This document shows, one piece after another, positions 1 to 8,361 of a stretch of DNA of 17,506 nt (position 1 is its first letter; each line of letters opens with the position of its first letter). The notes under the pieces were generated by a model. The model did not search any database, was not told the DNA's origin, and saw only the letters and a list, made by a program, of their open reading frames with translations. The position numbers and the translations under genes are program-made. The stretch covers positions 3,574 to 21,079 of the forward strand of contig PKXI01000021.1 of the NCBI GenBank assembly GCA_003133425.1, given 5' to 3'. The stretch is from Acidobacteriaceae bacterium (lineage in GTDB: Bacteria > Acidobacteriota > Terriglobia > Terriglobales > Acidobacteriaceae).

Positions 1-217
1 CGTGTAGAGTATCCGTCCGGTTACGGACCTACTGGCTACGATTCGTCGCCCGTACCCTCTCTAATGTCTGGCCGGGATGGACTAAGCTCTTCTGGTACCC
101 CCACGCTCGCCACAAGTAGACGATGACCATTCACTTTGAGGTCGTGAGAATGCAAGTAGAATCCGAAATTCCTGAAATTCAGATGATCCGGGCAGAACCA
201 GGCTGTTGTTTTGATAA
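1..217. other. left flank, no gene recognised
   Basis: I see no supported gene here. Open frames crossing this stretch have no convincing start or ribosome binding site and mostly run into the transposon inverted repeat. A short plus-strand frame from ATG 123 runs into the repeat and stops there, so it could be the remnant of a gene cut by the insertion, but it shows no recognisable motif. Confidence 0.4.
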
Positions 218-254
218 TTATATGGCGTAAATATTTGATCGGTATTTGGCGTAA
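218..254 (+). repeat. left inverted repeat of transposon
   Basis: This 37-bp repeat matches the reverse complement of 2634-2670 at 34 of 37 positions. It contains the core TAAATATTTGATCG and two direct copies of GGCGTAAA (224-231 and 248-255), which look like paired transposase-binding sites as known for TniA/TnsB ends. The right end keeps GGCGTAA at the inner position, but its outer copy is GGCCTAAA. Confidence 0.85.
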
Positions 255-263
255 ACTCCGGGT

Positions 264-1715
264 ATGCAGGAGCTCGGCAAGTTGTCGGCAGAAGACCGAG
301 ATCTTGCAATGTCCCGTTTTCATCTGCTTCAGCCGCATCTTGAGCAGGATCCGCCGCTGCGCGTCGTAGCGGCAGAAGCGAGTATTCCGTTTCGAACGGC
401 GCAACGATGGGTAGCGCAGTACCGGAAGCGCGGCTTGGTGGCCTTGGGGCGAAAGCCACGGGGCGACCGCGGAGCACGCCGGATAATATCCCCGACGATC
501 AGAGCCGCGATCGAAGGTCTGGCACTTGAGACCCACCCTCTGCCAATCACATCCGTCCACCGACAGATCAAGCAGTTCGCGCAGACGATCGGCGAGACTG
601 CGCCGAGCTACTGGACAGTCTATGACGTTGTTCGTGAACTACCTCCGAGCTTGCTAACCCTCGCCCATAAGGGTGGGAAATCGTATGGCGAGAGCTTTGA
701 TCTGGTACATCGGCGTGAAGCAAGCAAGCCAAACTCTATTTGGCAGGCGGACCATGCACAGCTGGACATTCTGCTGCTCAAGGAAGACGGAACAGTCGCG
801 CGGCCATGGCTAACAATTGTGATCGACGATTACAGTCGGGCAATCGCCGGCTATTACTTGGGTTTTGACCCACCCTCTTCTGTGAGGACCTCGCTTGCCC
901 TTCGTCAAGGCATCTGGCATAAGGGCCATCCTCATTGGCATATCTGCGGTATTCCGGAGATTCTTTACACTGACAATGGATCGGACTTCACATCTAAACA
1001 TTTGCAACAAATCGCCGTCGATCTCAAGATGCGCCTGGTCTTCTCTATCCCAGGCAAGCCGCAGGGACGCGGACGCATCGAGCGCTTCTTTCGGACCGTC
1101 AACGAGATGTTTCTCTGTGATTTGGACGGTTACACACTACGCAAGCGTCGCAAGCCAAGTCTATCCCTCGACCAGTTCGAAGAGCTTTTCTCCAGGTTCC
1201 TCCTGGAGATTTACCATCGGCGGTCGAACTCAGAGGGACGGCTTCCACCCTCAGAGCGCTGGGAGGAGAGTGGCTTTCTGCCGCGGATGCCGGAATCGCT
1301 CGAGCAACTCGATCTCTTGCTCATGCAAGAAGTGCGTGCTCGCAAAGTGCGCCGGGATGGTATTCACTTCCAGAGTCTCCGATACCTGTCGCTCACTCTT
1401 GCGGCATACGTCGGCGAAGAGGTCACGATTCGCTTCGATCCACGCGGTATGGGAGAAATTCGTGTCTTTCACCGGGACCGCTTTCTCTGTCGAGCGATTT
1501 CGGCCGAACTGGCGGGCGAGACGATTCCGTTGCGGGACATCATTCGTGCCCGAAACCGACGTAGGAAGGATCTGCGGTCGATCCTCCACGACCGCCAGAA
1601 GATGGTCGACACGCTTCTGCAGCTCAAGCAAGGCCCAGCTTTGGAGGAAGTTCATGCAAGCTTACCCACCCCAGCTCAGTCCGCTGTCCGCATCAAGCGG
1701 TACCGGAATGAGTAG
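264..1715 (+). CDS. DDE transposase, TniA/TnsB/Mu-type integrase
   Basis: This 483-residue protein is predicted to cut the transposon ends and join them to target DNA. Residues 1-70 form a winged-helix/HTH DNA-binding region of the type common in these transposases (RTAQRWVAQYRKRGL). The rve integrase core follows, with the DDE triad visible as D163 (in QADHAQLD), D237 (in LYTDNGSDF) and E273 (in GRGRIERFF); 35 residues separate the second D and the E, the classic D-D35-E spacing. The C-terminal part (about 350-440) resembles the Mu-transposase C-terminal beta-barrel. The ATG at 264 has no good ribosome binding site; a TTG at 282 preceded by GGAG is an alternative. The 3' end overlaps the ATPase gene, suggesting translational coupling. 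All catalytic residues are intact, so the enzyme itself may be active. Confidence 0.9.
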   Translation: MQELGKLSAEDRDLAMSRFHLLQPHLEQDPPLRVVAAEASIPFRTAQRWVAQYRKRGLVALGRKPRGDRGARRIISPTIRAAIEGLALETHPLPITSVHRQIKQFAQTIGETAPSYWTVYDVVRELPPSLLTLAHKGGKSYGESFDLVHRREASKPNSIWQADHAQLDILLLKEDGTVARPWLTIVIDDYSRAIAGYYLGFDPPSSVRTSLALRQGIWHKGHPHWHICGIPEILYTDNGSDFTSKHLQQIAVDLKMRLVFSIPGKPQGRGRIERFFRTVNEMFLCDLDGYTLRKRRKPSLSLDQFEELFSRFLLEIYHRRSNSEGRLPPSERWEESGFLPRMPESLEQLDLLLMQEVRARKVRRDGIHFQSLRYLSLTLAAYVGEEVTIRFDPRGMGEIRVFHRDRFLCRAISAELAGETIPLRDIIRARNRRRKDLRSILHDRQKMVDTLLQLKQGPALEEVHASLPTPAQSAVRIKRYRNE

Positions 1716-2616
1716 ACGGGCCTTTGTCGAGACGATCGAGTACAGCCGCTTTGTTGAGTTCTGCGACGCCTGCCGTAAGTTTCGCTATATAGGTCTCTGT
1801 TACGGATCTCCGGGGATTGGCAAGACCCTGTCAGCGCTGCGTTACAGCCGCGCCGAGATGATCGTAGAACGCGATCGTTGGACCACCGAGTCGGATGATC
1901 AGCTTCCCATCGATACGATTCTTTACACTACTTCCGTCGTGAATACGCCTTCCAGGGTCGAATCTGACATCCGCATGACATGCGAGAAATTGATGGGCAT
2001 TGCGCTTCGCCCCATTAGCGGCAAGGCTACTGAGACACTCGACGCGATTCGGCTTCGTGATTAGACAAGACGGCAAGAGATATTGAATAAACCTGGAAGT
2101 TCTCCGCGTGATCGTCCGCTCGTCGATCCGACCTACTTCCAGACCTTCGAACGATTTGAAGCTCTCAAGGAGGCAGTTCCGGATCCGACCACCTTAATCC
2201 TTATCGACGAGGCCGACCGCTTGCAGATGAACAGTCTGGAAATGATGAGATCCATCTTTGACCAGGGTGGTACCGGGATGGTGCTCATCGGTATGCCAGG
2301 CATCGAAAAGCGCATAGCCCGATTTCCGCAGTTCTATTCACGAATCGGCTTCGTTCATGAATTCCGACCTCTGGACTCAATCCAAATGCAGGAGTTGCTT
2401 GAACAACGATGGGTACCTGTCGGCGTCGCGCTTCCCGATGAAGTGCTGGCACCGGATATCATTGCCAGCTTTATCCGAATGACCGGCGGCAACTTTCGGT
2501 TGTTGACCCGGCTCCTCATTCAAATCCAACGCGTGCTGGAGGTGAATGATCTCCCCGTCGTTTCGAAGGAAGTCGTCGAGGCAGCGCGAGACAGTTTGGT
2601 CATCGGGCAGGGTTGA
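1654..2616 (+). pseudogene. TniB/TnsC-like AAA+ transposition ATPase, interrupted by in-frame TAG
   Basis: The frame encodes about 320 residues of an ATPase that, in this family, binds target DNA and activates the transposase. The ATG at 1654 follows GGAGG by 6 nt, which decides the start inside the transposase gene; a second ATG lies at 1708. Walker A is GSPGIGKT (residues 51-58) and Walker B is LILIDEAD (near nt 2194-2217). A TAG at 2062-2064 separates the two motifs, while the same frame continues without a shift to 2616. The downstream half reads like a normal family member (GMPGIEKRIARFPQFYSRIG). A TTG at 2083 could in principle restart translation, but its ribosome binding site is weak and a product lacking Walker A would not bind ATP normally. 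A nonsense mutation is the simplest reading; stop-codon read-through or a sequencing error are alternatives. Confidence 0.85.
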
Positions 2617-2633
2617 ACCCCGGGTTATGGTCC

Positions 2634-2670
2634 TTACGCCAAATAGCGATCAAATATTTAGGCCACATAA
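2634..2670 (-). repeat. right inverted repeat of transposon
   Basis: This is the inverted partner of 218-254, with 34 of 37 bases matching. It starts 18 bp after the ATPase stop codon. Similarity to the left end continues more weakly to about 2690. Confidence 0.85.
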
Positions 2671-2870
2671 CGCCCCAAGCTACAACCAGTTGGTATGCAA
2701 AAAGTGCGCCGAGAAAGCGGAGGTCCACTCAAACGGAAAGCAGTCGGGAAGTTTGCCGTGCCCGGTCTGCCAATGCTCGACAGAATTCCGTACGCGATAG
2801 AACAGCCGAGCGACGTTGAGATCGGTGAAATCCTAGTACGTCCCACTGTCCAAGAGTTCTAAGTCCATCT
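2671..2870 (+). other. gene-poor spacer with a zinc-ribbon-like reading frame
   Basis: No complete gene is supported. The plus-strand frame ending at 2800 encodes, just outside the inverted repeat, a segment with CKKC, then about 20 residues, then CPVC, followed by a short tail ending at a stop. This CxxC-CxxC pattern is what a small zinc ribbon looks like. There is no start codon with a ribosome binding site between the repeat and the first Cys pair, so it may be the 3' remnant of a gene cut by the transposon, or chance. The stretch 2908-3093 beyond the terminator shows nothing I recognise. Confidence 0.25.
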
Positions 2871-2907
2871 AAAAACCCGTCGGTGTTAGCTGGTGCAGCG
2901 CCGACGG
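2871..2907 (-). terminator. rho-independent terminator of efflux operon
   Basis: Read on the minus strand, CCGTCGG (2907-2901) pairs with CCGACGG (2883-2877), with a nested GCTG/CAGC stem between them, and is followed by GTTTTT. It lies about 190 nt after the stop of the EmrB-like gene and faces the right way to end that operon. It also insulates the operon from the transposon. Confidence 0.75.
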
Positions 2908-3093
2908 ATCTTCTCCACTGGATCTTGATTGGTGGTTAGCGCCCAGCGCTTCACTTCACCAACGGCGAGGTGCAACCCGTTATCGGTTGCGATAGGGAAT
3001 AGGGATGCGATGCAACGCTCCAACCTTTCAGCTGTTCTGCCAGACACGCGAATAACAACACTCCCCAGAGATGATCAACCGGATAAGCACGGT

Positions 3094-4716
3094 TCAGTGA
3101 CTAGAGGGGGCGCTTCCGCCGCCCTCAAACTTGCGTACGAGAACTACGACAGGGATCATCGCAAGGGTGAGCCACCCAATCACCCGGAAACAGTCCATAA
3201 AACCGAGGAACACGCTTTGCCGTAACAATTGCTGATAGACAACGCCGAGCGAGGCCGGACCGGCGTCAGCGCTCGTGAAGCCATATTGCACGAGGTGGCT
3301 TACGATTCCTTGAGTGCCCTGCTGCAAACTCTGTGCGCCGCTTTCCAGATGGGAACCGAGATTCAATTGATGGAAGTTCGCTCGCCGCTCCGATGCTGTA
3401 GTAATGAAAGCAATGCCGAAGCTCCCTCCCCAATTGCGAAAAAGATTTGTCAGGCTCGAAGCTTTATTGTTCTGGTCTGGCCGCAATTGCGAATAGGCGA
3501 TGATATTGACCGGGACAAGAAAGAGTCCGTATCCGAAACCCTGCAATGCGCGCTCCCATAGGTAGTGGCCGCCGTTTGTCTCAAGATTCATGTCGCTGTA
3601 CACGAACATCGCCAAAGCGATGCAGGAGAGGCTAGCAAATACGAGTGTTTTGGCAGAAACAAAGTGCCTTTGCAGCAGTTGTGCTGAAATCGGCGCAAGC
3701 AACGTAATTACTAGCGCACCCGGCCCCAGCACAAGGCCGGCATCAATGGCGCGGTAATCGTACAGAGATTGCAGCATTTGCGGAATCAACGTCGTCGTAC
3801 CGAAGAGCCCGATCCCGAATACAAGAAAAAGACCGCTGGCAATTGCGAAGTTGCGATTCTTGAGAAGTCCGAAATCAATAATTGGCTCCTTCACCCACCC
3901 TTCCCATACGACGGTACTAACCCACCCCAGGACAGCGATCACAATCATCGCCGTGATGAAGCTGCTTCCAAACCAATCATCAATCTGGCCGCGGTCGAGT
4001 GAGACTTCGAGAGCGGCGGAGGCCAAGGTGATCAGTACGATACCTGTGAAATCGACGGACATCCGTCCTGCGGTTATTGCAGCCAGCCGCTCTTGCGTAT
4101 AGGCATGTGGATCATGGATGAGCTTGTTCGACAGGTACAGCGACAGAAGTCCAACCGGCACGTTGATAAAGAATATCCACCGCCACGTATAGTTATCTGT
4201 AATCCAGCCACCGAGCACCGGACCGATCGCCGGCGCGGTAACGATCACAACCGTAAATAGAGCGAATGCCGCTGCGCGCTTCGCCGGCGGAAAGGTGTCG
4301 ACTAGGATTGCTTGCGCTACGGGGGCCAGTCCTCCGCCCCCCACGCCTTGCACAACGCGCCAGAACAACATAAAACCAAGCGATGGAGCAAGACCGCAGG
4401 AGAGCGAAGAGACCGTAAACAACACCACGCATAAAAGGTAATAGTTCTTTCGCCCTAAGAGTCGGCTAAGCCATGCCGTCATTGGCAACACGACAGCATT
4501 GGCGACAAGGTAGGTCGTGAGGATCCAGGTCACCTCATCATAGCTACGGCCGAGACCACCGCCGATGTACGGTAGCGCGACGTTGGCGATCGAGGTGTCA
4601 AGCAATTCCATGAAAGCGGCAATCGTTACCGTAATGGCGATAAACCACGAATTGATCGCGGGAGTGGAGTTCTGCGGATAAGCAGATGAGTTCGATAGTG
4701 CATTCGAAGGCGCCAT
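3094..4716 (-). CDS. DHA2-family (EmrB/QacA-like) MFS multidrug exporter
   Basis: This 540-residue inner-membrane drug:proton antiporter is the last gene of the operon. The ATG at 4716 is chosen because AAGGAG stands 8 nt upstream; the open frame extends to 4977 but that part overlaps the HlyD gene, and an earlier ATG at 4803 has no ribosome binding site. Family signs are ELLDTSIANVALP in the first membrane helix, the loop AWLSRLLGRK (motif A position), and TAPAIGPVLGGWI (motif C of drug antiporters). The length and the number of hydrophobic segments fit the 14-helix DHA2 type. Together with the upstream HlyD and TolC homologues it should form an EmrAB-TolC-like pump spanning both membranes. 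The substrate cannot be told from sequence; lipophilic drugs or uncouplers are typical of the family. Confidence 0.93.
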   Translation of the reverse strand: MAPSNALSNSSAYPQNSTPAINSWFIAITVTIAAFMELLDTSIANVALPYIGGGLGRSYDEVTWILTTYLVANAVVLPMTAWLSRLLGRKNYYLLCVVLFTVSSLSCGLAPSLGFMLFWRVVQGVGGGGLAPVAQAILVDTFPPAKRAAAFALFTVVIVTAPAIGPVLGGWITDNYTWRWIFFINVPVGLLSLYLSNKLIHDPHAYTQERLAAITAGRMSVDFTGIVLITLASAALEVSLDRGQIDDWFGSSFITAMIVIAVLGWVSTVVWEGWVKEPIIDFGLLKNRNFAIASGLFLVFGIGLFGTTTLIPQMLQSLYDYRAIDAGLVLGPGALVITLLAPISAQLLQRHFVSAKTLVFASLSCIALAMFVYSDMNLETNGGHYLWERALQGFGYGLFLVPVNIIAYSQLRPDQNNKASSLTNLFRNWGGSFGIAFITTASERRANFHQLNLGSHLESGAQSLQQGTQGIVSHLVQYGFTSADAGPASLGVVYQQLLRQSVFLGFMDCFRVIGWLTLAMIPVVVLVRKFEGGGSAPSSH

Positions 4717-4810
4717 AGAGCTTTCTCCTTGGGCCGTTGCGTTCAGGCCAGCGTCGGACTGCAGCAATTCAGTGAGTTCGACAGTCGCGTGCGCCACTCG
4801 CATCGGCGGG

Positions 4811-6052
4811 TTAGCGTACGCGCACCTTCGCCTCCACTGACATGCCTGGGCGTAGTTCGTGTTGCGGATCTTGATTGGGCTCAATGTGAATACGAATAGG
4901 AAAGCGTTGCACGACTTTGACGTAGTTTCCGCTTGCGTTTTCAGGCGGAAAAAGGCTGAAGAGAGGCCCAGCCGCACCGGCCATGTCCTCTACTGCGCCC
5001 TTATAATCGCGGCCAAATGTATCAACGTGGATGGTGACCGGCTGGCCTGGGTGCATATGCCGCAACTGACTCTCCTTAAAATTGGCCGTGACCCAGATGT
5101 CATCGATCGGCACCACTGTCAACAGCGTCTGTCCAGGCTGCACACGATGACCTAACTCGACAGTCTTATGACCCACCACACCGCTAACCTGCGCATAGAC
5201 CTTTGTGTAACTGAGATTCAGTTCCGCAGTGTGGACATCAGCACGCGCCTGATCTTGTTCGCCTAGCGCGGAATCAGACAGGGCTCGGGCATCGAATGAC
5301 TTTTGCGGTGCTGTGCGGGCGCTTGTAACCTGTGCTTCGCGTTGGGCCACGAGGCTCCGCATCTGCGCAATCCTCTGCTCGGCGGCATCGGCCGCGGCGC
5401 GATCAGAATCAAGCGCCTGCGCGGTCGTGGCGGCCTCAGTGTCCCGGGCGTCATAGAACGAGCGTGAGATTTCCCGCTTCTCGACAAGGGATGCATAGCG
5501 TAGCCGGTCTCGCTCGGCGCGTGAGGCTACGGCTTCGTCTTGCTGAACGCGATGCTGTGCGGCAACCAATTCCGCCTGTGCAGCGATGACGCCTGCCAGT
5601 GCTTCCTGTCGCGCGGCCTCCGCCAAATGCAGTTCGCTGAACGCGGACGCCTCGATAATGGGAATTTGAAGCTGCGCGGCGCGTGCCTTGGCTTCCTTTG
5701 TTTTAAGATTCGCATTCGCATGCTCGAGTTCAGCATCGTAGTCCCTCGGGTCCAGTTCGAGGAGCAGAGTACCTGCCATCACGTGGCGATCGTTTTCAAC
5801 CAGAGGATTAACATAGTTGACCGTGCCGGTAATTCGGGTGCTCAGTTGTGCAAAATGGCCGTCTACTTGCGCATCATCTGTATCTTCGAAGTGGCGTGCA
5901 TTCAGCCAATAGGCCAGAGTCCCACCGAGGGTAGCCAAAAGGAGGCTCGCCAGGAGGATTCTCTTGAGGGTTCTTGGGTCCATAGATACGACCCGCTTGC
6001 TCTCCGAATACAGTGCTTCCTGGGTTTCTTCCGAGGTCATGGTTGTACTCAT
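4811..6052 (-). CDS. HlyD/EmrA-family membrane fusion protein
   Basis: This 413-residue periplasmic adaptor links the inner-membrane pump to the TolC channel. The ATG at 6052 (MSTTMTSEE) follows AAGGAG by 6 nt; the longer frame to 6139 overlaps the TolC gene and lacks a binding site. One membrane anchor lies near residues 31-49, followed by TDDAQVDGHF, typical of the first beta-barrel/lipoyl segment of EmrA proteins. An Ala-, Glu- and Gln-rich stretch near 100-260 should form the coiled-coil hairpin. The C-terminal part has the second lipoyl half and beta-barrel (VVPIDDIWVTANFKESQL), which is strongly characteristic of EmrA. It starts 40 nt after the TolC gene stop, and 94 nt separate its stop from the EmrB-like start, so the three genes form one operon. 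Confidence 0.93.
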   Translation of the reverse strand: MSTTMTSEETQEALYSESKRVVSMDPRTLKRILLASLLLATLGGTLAYWLNARHFEDTDDAQVDGHFAQLSTRITGTVNYVNPLVENDRHVMAGTLLLELDPRDYDAELEHANANLKTKEAKARAAQLQIPIIEASAFSELHLAEAARQEALAGVIAAQAELVAAQHRVQQDEAVASRAERDRLRYASLVEKREISRSFYDARDTEAATTAQALDSDRAAADAAEQRIAQMRSLVAQREAQVTSARTAPQKSFDARALSDSALGEQDQARADVHTAELNLSYTKVYAQVSGVVGHKTVELGHRVQPGQTLLTVVPIDDIWVTANFKESQLRHMHPGQPVTIHVDTFGRDYKGAVEDMAGAAGPLFSLFPPENASGNYVKVVQRFPIRIHIEPNQDPQHELRPGMSVEAKVRVR

Positions 6053-6092
6053 GTCAGTCTCCTTGGCGTTGTCTGTTCTGATGGGACTTGAA

Positions 6093-7595
6093 TTACTGGC
6101 GACCGAAGAACGTTGACAGGCGACTCTCGGACAACCCAAGGGCGCGGGCCAGTGCCACTTTTGCGACGTTGAAGGAAAACAGGCTGGCTATATAGTTCTC
6201 GTTTGCCGCGACCAGAGCCTCTTGTGACTGCAAGACCTCCAGATAGTTCGTAACACCGTTGTTGTAGCGATCCGTGGACTGTGCTAGAGCACGTTCCGCC
6301 AGCTGCTTGTTTTTTGCGGCGACTCTAACCGCCGATTCGGAAGAATGGACGTCCAGTTGAGCCGTGCGGACGTCGTAATCGACTCGCCCCTCAAGATCGC
6401 GGTATGCGGCACGCCGCTCGACCAGCGCTGCTTCTGCCGCGTGTACATCAGAGCGGATACGACCACTTGTAAATATCGGGACCGAAACTGTACCCGCTAC
6501 CGTATACACCTGGTTGAAATTTGCGGGATTCGTTCCCCCCCCGCCGTAGCTTGCCGCGAAAGAAATATTCGGCAGCCGCTGTGCCCGCGCGGCCTTCAGG
6601 CTGAGTTCCGCTGCGGCCACCTCTTGCTTTGCACTGCCAACGTCAAATCGATTCTCTAATGCGTGATTCGCGTCGTTCTCCGGGTCAGGCAAGGAGACAT
6701 AGTCGTACCCGCCACTCGGCTCCCAGGCTTGCGCCAGTGGAATCCCCGTGATGCGGTCCAGCGTCAGTTTGTCTTTGTCAAGGTCATCGGTTGCGTCTAC
6801 TACGCGCTGCTCCGCGGTGCTCAATTCAACCCCGGCACGAAGAGCGTCGATCTCGGGAGACACCCCGGAGTTAAATTGGTTGGTGACTTGCTTGTTCAAC
6901 TCCCGAGCTGAATCTAGCGCGGCCTGCGCTGTCGCCAACCGCGCGCCGCTTGCCACGACTTGAAAATAGGCCGCCCCGACCGCAAACACGACGACCTCGC
7001 TTGCATCTTTGGAGTTCAGTGCTGACGCTTGCTCGAGTGCCTTCTTCTCCTTATAGCGGTTGAGTAACTCAAGATTGAGCACATTGGATTGTGCGGTAAT
7101 TTCGGCTTGTGCGAAGCCAAACGGGCCGCTCGTCGGCGGCAACTGAAATCCAAGTTCCGGTGGCAACTTGATGTCGAGTTCCTTGTGGCTTAGTTGCTGG
7201 TACATTTGTTGCGCGCGAGCCGAAATCTGTGGAAGAAGTAACGAGAAGGAGTGCTCGCGCTGTGCCCTTGCGCTTGCGTCGGCCTGTTGGCTGTCGATGA
7301 GACCCAGGTTGAAGTTGAGCCCGCGGGCAACGGCATCATTCAGGCTCAACTTCAATTGACCTTCTACGACCTTGCCATCCGAAGTGCTGCCAAGATACGG
7401 ATTCAGAGTCTGAGTGGCGCGGGCGCTGGGGTTGGTGGTGCCTGTCGCCGGGTTGATCGGTCGGGGCGTGGCAACCGATCCGAACATAGGAGGCGCACTA
7501 TTGCCGCCGTCGGTTGTTTGTCCCGCCAACTCGATAGCCATCGGCAGGAGCAAGGCCCCCGTCAACGCAATCTGAACCATCTTACGGCTCTCCAT
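6093..7595 (-). CDS. TolC-family outer membrane efflux channel
   Basis: This 500-residue protein is the first gene of the efflux operon and should form the outer-membrane and periplasmic tunnel. The ATG at 7595 (MESRKMVQ) follows GGAGG by 7 nt. A signal peptide is visible (positive start, then ALTGALLLPMAIELAG); no lipobox Cys is present, so it is probably not acylated. Two OEP repeats can be seen, with long Ala- and Gln-rich helices; the segment RYNNGVTNYLEVLQSQEAL near the C-terminus is a classic family signature. The N-terminal linker after the signal is rich in Pro, Thr and Asn. Its promoter should lie in 7596-7731 and be controlled by the divergent TetR regulator. Confidence 0.93.
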   Translation of the reverse strand: MESRKMVQIALTGALLLPMAIELAGQTTDGGNSAPPMFGSVATPRPINPATGTTNPSARATQTLNPYLGSTSDGKVVEGQLKLSLNDAVARGLNFNLGLIDSQQADASARAQREHSFSLLLPQISARAQQMYQQLSHKELDIKLPPELGFQLPPTSGPFGFAQAEITAQSNVLNLELLNRYKEKKALEQASALNSKDASEVVVFAVGAAYFQVVASGARLATAQAALDSARELNKQVTNQFNSGVSPEIDALRAGVELSTAEQRVVDATDDLDKDKLTLDRITGIPLAQAWEPSGGYDYVSLPDPENDANHALENRFDVGSAKQEVAAAELSLKAARAQRLPNISFAASYGGGGTNPANFNQVYTVAGTVSVPIFTSGRIRSDVHAAEAALVERRAAYRDLEGRVDYDVRTAQLDVHSSESAVRVAAKNKQLAERALAQSTDRYNNGVTNYLEVLQSQEALVAANENYIASLFSFNVAKVALARALGLSESRLSTFFGRQ

Positions 7596-7649
7596 CCTGA
7601 ATCCTCCGATCCGCTGTTCGACCCGTGGGCATCTCTCTTTAGAATTAGG

Positions 7650-7663
7650 ATGACGCCCATCAT
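7650..7663. promoter_or_regulatory. operator-like box 1 (candidate TetR site)
   Basis: The sequence ATGACGCCCATCAT has inverted ATGA/TCAT arms and matches box 2 (7681-7694) at 11 of 14 positions. It lies between weak -35-like (TTCATG) and -10-like (TCTAAA) sequences read on the minus strand towards the TolC gene, where a bound repressor would block transcription. Confidence 0.5.
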
Positions 7664-7671
7664 GAATAAGG

Positions 7672-7701
7672 TTCACAAACATGACGATTATCATCTAAAA
7701 T
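7672..7701 (+). promoter_or_regulatory. candidate promoter of tetR-like gene
   Basis: TTCACA (7672-7677) and TAAAAT (7696-7701) are spaced by 18 bp and lie about 30 bp before the TetR start codon. Box 2 occupies the spacer, which would allow autorepression. Confidence 0.4.
7681..7694. promoter_or_regulatory. operator-like box 2 (candidate TetR site)
   Basis: The sequence ATGACGATTATCAT has the same outer bases as box 1, with only the central triplet different. The two boxes are 31 bp apart start to start, about three helical turns, so two dimers could bind the same face of the DNA. Confidence 0.5.
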
Positions 7702-7731
7702 AGGATTCAAGGTCTGGAGGGACATGCGGAA

Positions 7732-8322
7732 ATGCGAGTAAGTAAGGAAAAGATGGCGGAGCACCGAGAGCAGATCATTGCAGCTGCAGCCAAGCGCTTC
7801 AGGGGATACGGATTCGACGGTATCGGCGTCGCAAATCTAATGAAGGAGGTCGGGCTGACCCACGGGGGATTCTATGGACACTTCTCCTCGAAAGAGGAAT
7901 TGGTGGCTTTGGCCTCTTCGCGCGCGATGAGTGAGACCGTAGCCAAATGGCAGCAGGTGATCGACGAGGCGCCTGGGGATCCCTTGAAAGCTCTTGCGAA
8001 GAGTTACCTGTCACTACGCCACCACGATAACCCTCAAACAGGATGTCTTTTTGCAGCGCTTGGCAGTGATCTTTCCCGCCAGCCGTCCTCTGTAAAAGAC
8101 TCCGTCACCAAGGGCGAGGAACAGTACTTCGACCTGCTCACTCGCATCGTTCCAGGGAGGACGAAAGCGACACGAAGAAAGAATGCCATAGTCGCCCTGT
8201 CAAGCATGATCGGCGGCATGATTCTTGCGCGCACCGCTTCGGATCCCGAATTGCGTAACGAGATTCTCAACACGATGGCGAGCATAATTTCAAAGAGCGT
8301 GGCACGTGCCGTACAACAATAG
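7732..8322 (+). CDS. TetR/AcrR-family transcriptional regulator
   Basis: This 196-residue regulator is divergent from the efflux operon, with 136 bp between start codons. The N-terminal TetR HTH is clear (about residues 8-55; GLTHGGFYGHFSSKEEL is the recognition-helix region). The C-terminal ligand domain includes TGCLFAALGSDLSRQ, a common motif of the AcrR-like branch. The ATG at 7732 has GGAGG about 11 nt upstream, slightly far; an out-of-frame ATG at 7724 lies between them. By analogy with family members it should repress the pump genes and its own gene until a pump substrate binds. The operator-like boxes in the shared intergenic region support this. The ligand is unknown. Confidence 0.93.
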   Translation: MRVSKEKMAEHREQIIAAAAKRFRGYGFDGIGVANLMKEVGLTHGGFYGHFSSKEELVALASSRAMSETVAKWQQVIDEAPGDPLKALAKSYLSLRHHDNPQTGCLFAALGSDLSRQPSSVKDSVTKGEEQYFDLLTRIVPGRTKATRRKNAIVALSSMIGGMILARTASDPELRNEILNTMASIISKSVARAVQQ

Positions 8323-8361
8323 GGTTTCTCGCATGTGGAGCCAGCTTCGCCTTCCCGCAAA

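Larger units (their letters stand above)
190..2695 (+). mobile_element. compact TniA/TniB-type (Mu/Tn552-like) two-gene transposon
   Basis: The element has a DDE transposase followed by an overlapping AAA+ ATPase. Both genes are enclosed by near-perfect inverted repeats at 218-254 and 2634-2670. Weaker inverted similarity continues about 20-25 bp outward on both sides, so the true tips are probably near 190 and 2695; I could not identify a target-site duplication. The repeats begin only 10 bp before the transposase start and 18 bp after the ATPase stop, so there is no room for a TniQ or resolvase gene. The known family (Tn5053, Tn552, Mu) moves by a DDE strand-transfer enzyme helped by an ATPase that selects the target. 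The ATPase here has an internal stop, so the copy may no longer move by itself. Confidence 0.8.

Noticed and set aside
36..571. Minus-strand open frames across the transposon left end and transposase gene
   Set aside because: They run antisense to the clearly conserved transposase and through the inverted repeat, and have low-quality composition.
895..1653. Extension of the ATPase frame upstream of 1654
   Set aside because: This part is the transposase gene read in another frame; the GGAGG before ATG 1654 and the start of family similarity place the gene start there.
4717..4977. N-terminal extension of the EmrB-like gene
   Set aside because: It overlaps the HlyD gene, lacks a ribosome binding site, and would precede the first membrane helix with a stretch unlike the family; AAGGAG supports 4716.
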